A stretch of DNA of 64,000 nt from DSVZ01 sp037439785 (GTDB taxonomy: Bacteria; Verrucomicrobiota; Verrucomicrobiia; Limisphaerales; J093). Made by a program: the position numbers and the translations under genes. The DNA lies in assembly GCA_037439785.1 (NCBI GenBank), contig JBBIVJ010000011.1, positions 44,658-108,657 on the forward strand. Reading direction: 5' to 3'. The notes under the pieces are model-generated. The model was given only the letters and a program-made list of their open reading frames with translations, did no database searches and was not told the DNA's origin. This document shows positions 60,702 to 64,000 of this stretch, in pieces; position 1 is the stretch's first letter; each line of letters starts with the position of its first letter.

Positions 60702-63700
60702 ATGAAGCCACCTCGCTTGTTCCCATGCACAGTGGTGTGTGCCCTGGCCACGTTGGCGACCCTCCAAGCGGTCGAGCCACGCACCCCCGCAGACCCGGCC
60801 CCCCTGAACCCGCCTCTGGCTCCGAGCACGGCGCTCGCCAAAATCAACCCCAGCCTCTTGTACGCCGAAGGGCTGGTAAACGTGATCATCCGCCTCTCCG
60901 ACCCCCCCCTGTCCATCGCCGTTGGCAAGCAGGCCAAACAATCGGGTCCCAAACTGACCCGGGGGGCCCAGCAGGCACATGTGCGGCGCCTGGACCAGCG
61001 ACAGGCACCGGTGATCAACCTGGTCCGGCAGCATGGCGGCACGGTCCAGGCCCGCCTGACCAAGGTCCTCAACGCTGTGTGTGCCACTGTGGACGCCCGG
61101 GCCCTGCCGGCACTGGCCAGGCTCACGATCGTGACCGGCATCAACCCCCTGGCCGACTACGAACTGGACCTGGCCACCTCCGTGCCCTACATCGGCGCGG
61201 CCACCCTTCACACCCTCGGGCTGGACGGCACCGGCGTGCGCGTGGCCGTCCTCGACTCGGGCATTGATTACACGCACAAAAACCTGGGCGGTCCCGGCAC
61301 CACCGCGGCCTACGCCGCGGCCTACGCCAACCCCAATGCCATCGAACCGGGCACCTTCCCCACGGCCAAGGTGGTGGGGGGCTACGATTTTGTGGGGGAA
61401 ACCTGGCCCTCTGGAGCGCTGGCGCCGGACCCCGATCCCATTGACGCCGCGGGCCACGGCACGCACGTGGCGGACATCATCGCTGGCGCCAGCCAGGACG
61501 GGACCCACAAGGGCGTCGCCCCGGGCGCGACCCTGTACGCCTTCAAGGTTTGCAGTGCCGTGGCCACCTCCTGCAGCGGCGCCGCCATCCTCCAGGGACT
61601 TGAGGCCGCATTGGACCCCAACTTTGACAACGACACCTCTGATGCCGTGGATGTGGTGAACCTCTCCCTCGGTGCTGCATACGGCCAGTTCCAGGATGAC
61701 TCGGCGGCAGCCGTGCAAAACGTGGTGGATTTCGGCGTGGTCGTCGTGGCCTCGGCCGGCAACAGCGGGGACAAGCCCTACGTGGTGGGCTCCCCCTCCA
61801 TTGCCCCCGGCGCCATCAGCGTGGCCCAGACCCAGATGCCCAACGCCTTTGCCGTGGCCCTCCAGATCACCCCCCAGAGTCAGCCGACCCAGGTGATTTA
61901 CAACACCGCCGGCGTGGACTGGGCGCCCATCACCTCGACGGTCAGCGGCGAAGTCGCCTACGCCGGTCTGGCTTGCTCCACGCTGCCCTCCGGCAGTCTC
62001 GCCGGGAAAATTGCCCTCATTGACCGCGGCACCTGCGCGGTCAGCCTCAAGGTGGATGCCGCGGCCGATGCCGGTGCCATCGGCGTGATCATTGCCAACA
62101 ACGTCTCGGGCGACCCGCCCACCTTCAGCTTCGGCGGCGGGGATACGCTGGTTCCCACCCTCATCATCACGAAAGCCGACGGCGATGCCCTCAAGGCGCT
62201 GCTGGCCGGTGGAACGGTAACGGCGACCCTGGACCCCTCGGTGGGCACCTCCCTGGCCGGCAGCATGGCGGCGACGTCCTCCCGTGGACCGTCGTTCAGC
62301 TTACAGAGCATCAAGCCGGAAATCGGCGCTCCCGGCGCCTCGCTCTCGGCCGAGGTCGGCACCGGTGACGGCCAAACCGCCTTCGGCGGCACTTCCGGCG
62401 CCGCTCCAATGGTCGCCGGCTCTGCGGCGCTCGTCCTGGATGCCTTCCCGACGGCGACGCCCCTGGAAGTCAAAGCCCGCCTGATGAACACTGCTGACCC
62501 GGCCGTGCTGATCAATCCGGCCGTGCTGCCCGGTGTACCCGCCCCCATCACCCGCATCGGGGCCGGCGAAGTGCGCGTGGCCGATGCCGTGGCCGCCACC
62601 ACCCTGGCCTATGACCGCGACACCGGCGCACCGAGCCTGTCCTTTGGCTACCGGCCGGTGCTCAGGGCCGGCGCCGCCGGCAACAAGTTCCGCCGCTTCC
62701 TGAACATCCAGAATCTATCCGGCTCCAGTTGCACCTACAGCCTCGCCGCCGATTTCCGTTATCCGGATGACCTGGCCGACGGCGCGGCGAGCCTGAGCTT
62801 CAGTCCGGCCAGCGTGACGGTGCCGCCCGGCGGCACCAGGACCGTGATGGTCACCCTCAGCCTCGACGGCACCAAGCTGCCCGCCTGGAACCTCAACGGC
62901 GGCGCGCAGGGCGGCAACGGCGAACGGCTCCGGCGCCTGGAAGTGGACGGCTTTATCTCGGTCACCTGCAACGCCGAAGTGGTGGCCACCGTGCCGTGGC
63001 ACGTGCTGCCCCGCAAGGCCGCGGATGTTCGGCCGACCTCCGGGAACCTGATCCTGGCAGGCGCGCACGGCTCGGAGAGCGGGACCCTGAGCCTCAAGAA
63101 CGTGCAGGGGGTCGCCAACGGTACCACCGAGGTGTTTGAACTGCTAGGCACCGACCCCGTGGACCACCCGCTCCCGATCCCGCCCGGCGGCAACCAGGCC
63201 CTGGTGGACCTCAAGTCGCTCGGCGCCCGGGCCGTGACTTTTGGCGCCACCAAGACCGTTCAGTTCGCCCTCGCCACTTACGGCGAACCGGCCCACCCGA
63301 ACTACCCCGCCCAGCTCGAGGTGGAGATTTACACCGACGCCGACGCGAACGGGACCTACGAGCACTACATCGTGTTCAACACCGAAAACATCGGGTTCGC
63401 CCAATCCGGTCAGAACGTGGTGCTCATCTACAATGTGGACACGGACACGCTCACCTCCACGGGCTTCTTCACGGATGCGGACCTCAACTCCGGCGTGGCG
63501 GTGTTTACCGTCCCGCTCAGCGTGCTGGGCATGAGCGACTACGGCGTTCCGATGGCGGTCTTCGCCTACGCCGCGGACAACTACTTCACCGGGGCGTACA
63601 CCGACTACATCGCCGATCCCGGCGACCAGCCCATGTGGCTCACGCCGGGCGTGCCCCGCTTCTACCCCACCGGGTCGGTCGCCGTGCCCGCCAGCCCCAC

Positions 63701-63842
63701 CACCACCGCCGTAACCATTAATCATTGGGGACCGGGCGATGCCTGGTCACCTTCCGTGGACGGCCTGCTGCTTTTCCACCGCAACGCCCTGCCCAAGCGA
63801 TGGTCGGACAACATTCCCGTGTCCATTCTGCCGCCGTTTTGA
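60702..63842 (+). CDS. Secreted subtilisin-like serine protease (S8) with PA domain insert
   Basis: This 1046-residue protein has a signal peptide (residues 1-23, ending LQAVE) and a propeptide-like region to about residue 165. The S8 catalytic triad is complete: VAVLDSGIDYTH (Asp185), AGHGTHVADIIAG (His252) and GGTSGAAPMVAG (Ser565), with the oxyanion Asn in ASAGNSGDK. The Ser motif has Gly where Met is usual (GTSMAAP). A protease-associated (PA) domain is inserted between His and Ser (VAYAGLACSTLPSGSLAGKIALIDRG). After about residue 600, tandem all-beta domains continue to the end, with no recognised anchor. A strong terminator follows 28 bases after the stop. It probably degrades extracellular protein. 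Confidence 0.95.
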   Translation: MKPPRLFPCTVVCALATLATLQAVEPRTPADPAPLNPPLAPSTALAKINPSLLYAEGLVNVIIRLSDPPLSIAVGKQAKQSGPKLTRGAQQAHVRRLDQRQAPVINLVRQHGGTVQARLTKVLNAVCATVDARALPALARLTIVTGINPLADYELDLATSVPYIGAATLHTLGLDGTGVRVAVLDSGIDYTHKNLGGPGTTAAYAAAYANPNAIEPGTFPTAKVVGGYDFVGETWPSGALAPDPDPIDAAGHGTHVADIIAGASQDGTHKGVAPGATLYAFKVCSAVATSCSGAAILQGLEAALDPNFDNDTSDAVDVVNLSLGAAYGQFQDDSAAAVQNVVDFGVVVVASAGNSGDKPYVVGSPSIAPGAISVAQTQMPNAFAVALQITPQSQPTQVIYNTAGVDWAPITSTVSGEVAYAGLACSTLPSGSLAGKIALIDRGTCAVSLKVDAAADAGAIGVIIANNVSGDPPTFSFGGGDTLVPTLIITKADGDALKALLAGGTVTATLDPSVGTSLAGSMAATSSRGPSFSLQSIKPEIGAPGASLSAEVGTGDGQTAFGGTSGAAPMVAGSAALVLDAFPTATPLEVKARLMNTADPAVLINPAVLPGVPAPITRIGAGEVRVADAVAATTLAYDRDTGAPSLSFGYRPVLRAGAAGNKFRRFLNIQNLSGSSCTYSLAADFRYPDDLADGAASLSFSPASVTVPPGGTRTVMVTLSLDGTKLPAWNLNGGAQGGNGERLRRLEVDGFISVTCNAEVVATVPWHVLPRKAADVRPTSGNLILAGAHGSESGTLSLKNVQGVANGTTEVFELLGTDPVDHPLPIPPGGNQALVDLKSLGARAVTFGATKTVQFALATYGEPAHPNYPAQLEVEIYTDADANGTYEHYIVFNTENIGFAQSGQNVVLIYNVDTDTLTSTGFFTDADLNSGVAVFTVPLSVLGMSDYGVPMAVFAYAADNYFTGAYTDYIADPGDQPMWLTPGVPRFYPTGSVAVPASPTTTAVTINHWGPGDAWSPSVDGLLLFHRNALPKRWSDNIPVSILPPF

Positions 63843-63869
63843 GGGTGGGAAACCGCCAACCGTGTTCGA

Positions 63870-63895
63870 CCCGGCCCGAAGGGCCGGGGTTTTTC
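63870..63895 (+). terminator. Rho-independent terminator of the subtilase gene
   Basis: Perfect eight-base stem CCCGGCCC-GAA-GGGCCGGG followed by a five-T run. Confidence 0.85.
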
Positions 63896-63987
63896 TTTGG
63901 AAGAAGCGGTTTGCCGCAGGCGAGGCCTGTCCCGCCGCACCCTCGCTGCGCCGCAGCCGCAAAATGGTTTGACGTGACGAAGGAGAC

Positions 63988-64000
63988 ATGGCTAGCTGGC
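63988..64000 (+). CDS. Start of a following gene (truncated by window end)
   Basis: ATG at 63988 with AAGGAG seven bases upstream; only four codons are visible, so no function can be given. Confidence 0.35.

Noticed and set aside
1..64000. tRNA and rRNA genes
   Set aside because: No cloverleaf with a T-loop GTTCRANNC pattern plus a matching acceptor stem, and no rRNA core sequence, was noticed by reading the gaps. This was a visual scan and not a covariance search.

Overview
The window reads as a piece of a GC-rich chromosome from the phylum Verrucomicrobiota, probably a Limisphaerales/Pedosphaerales-type bacterium. That is inference from gene content: a type IV pilus/type II secretion-like cluster with several long prepilins, a fused SecDF next to YajC, a cytochrome c plus CRTAC1 (ASPIC/UnbV) pair, a GH172/DUF2961 hydrolase with an AraC regulator, a LamG protein, and GC-rich intergenic hairpin repeats. 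No rRNA, tRNA, CRISPR array, transposase, integrase or phage gene was seen. Apart from two frameshifted genes, the long reading frames are intact.

Layout. 1-9986: a same-strand cluster holding the end of a PilC/GspF platform protein, three large paralogous prepilins, a PilM/PilN (GspL-like) protein, PilO-like and PilP-like proteins, a PilQ/GspD secretin and an exported protein of unknown function. 10349-12871: amidase lipoprotein, dihydrofolate reductase and a lone prepilin. 13449-17614: a YgjP-type metallopeptidase fused in frame to a HAD phosphatase, then a decaying LamG gene. 17784-22557: a five-haem membrane cytochrome with TPRs, followed by a CRTAC1-family protein. 23075-26108 (minus): rho, an FmdB-like zinc ribbon and an exported unknown. 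26482-29386: yajC-secDF. 29544-34500: a frameshifted CBM9/DUF5916-like outer-membrane gene, an AraC regulator and a divergent GH172-type hydrolase. 34595-39628: four ABC-2-type permeases without an ATPase. 39987-44932: TetR regulator, RND adaptor and RND pump. 45273-50863: TlpA-like thioredoxin, alanine dehydrogenase, UbiA-family prenyltransferase, YceI and a Tat-exported GFO/IDH/MocA protein. 51114-54151: heptose-phosphate nucleotidyltransferase, a UroD-family protein and a two-subunit class I fumarase. 54426-63842: an NtrC-type response regulator, a uronate-isomerase-like protein, a TerB/DUF697-like protein, a degenerate M24 peptidase fold, a YugP-type membrane peptidase and a subtilase. A new gene may begin at 63988.

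Three sequence-level patterns cut across the genes. First, at least eight genes carry a TTG-type -35, a 16-17 bp spacer and a -10 ending only 6-10 bases before the start codon, which predicts leaderless mRNAs. Second, a roughly 120-bp element bounded by GTAGCGCAG/CTGCGCTAC-type inverted ends occurs in three intergenic regions, with shorter related hairpins elsewhere. Third, a perfect 8+8 palindrome covers the -10 region of the tetR gene up to its start codon, a likely autoregulatory operator for the RND efflux operon.
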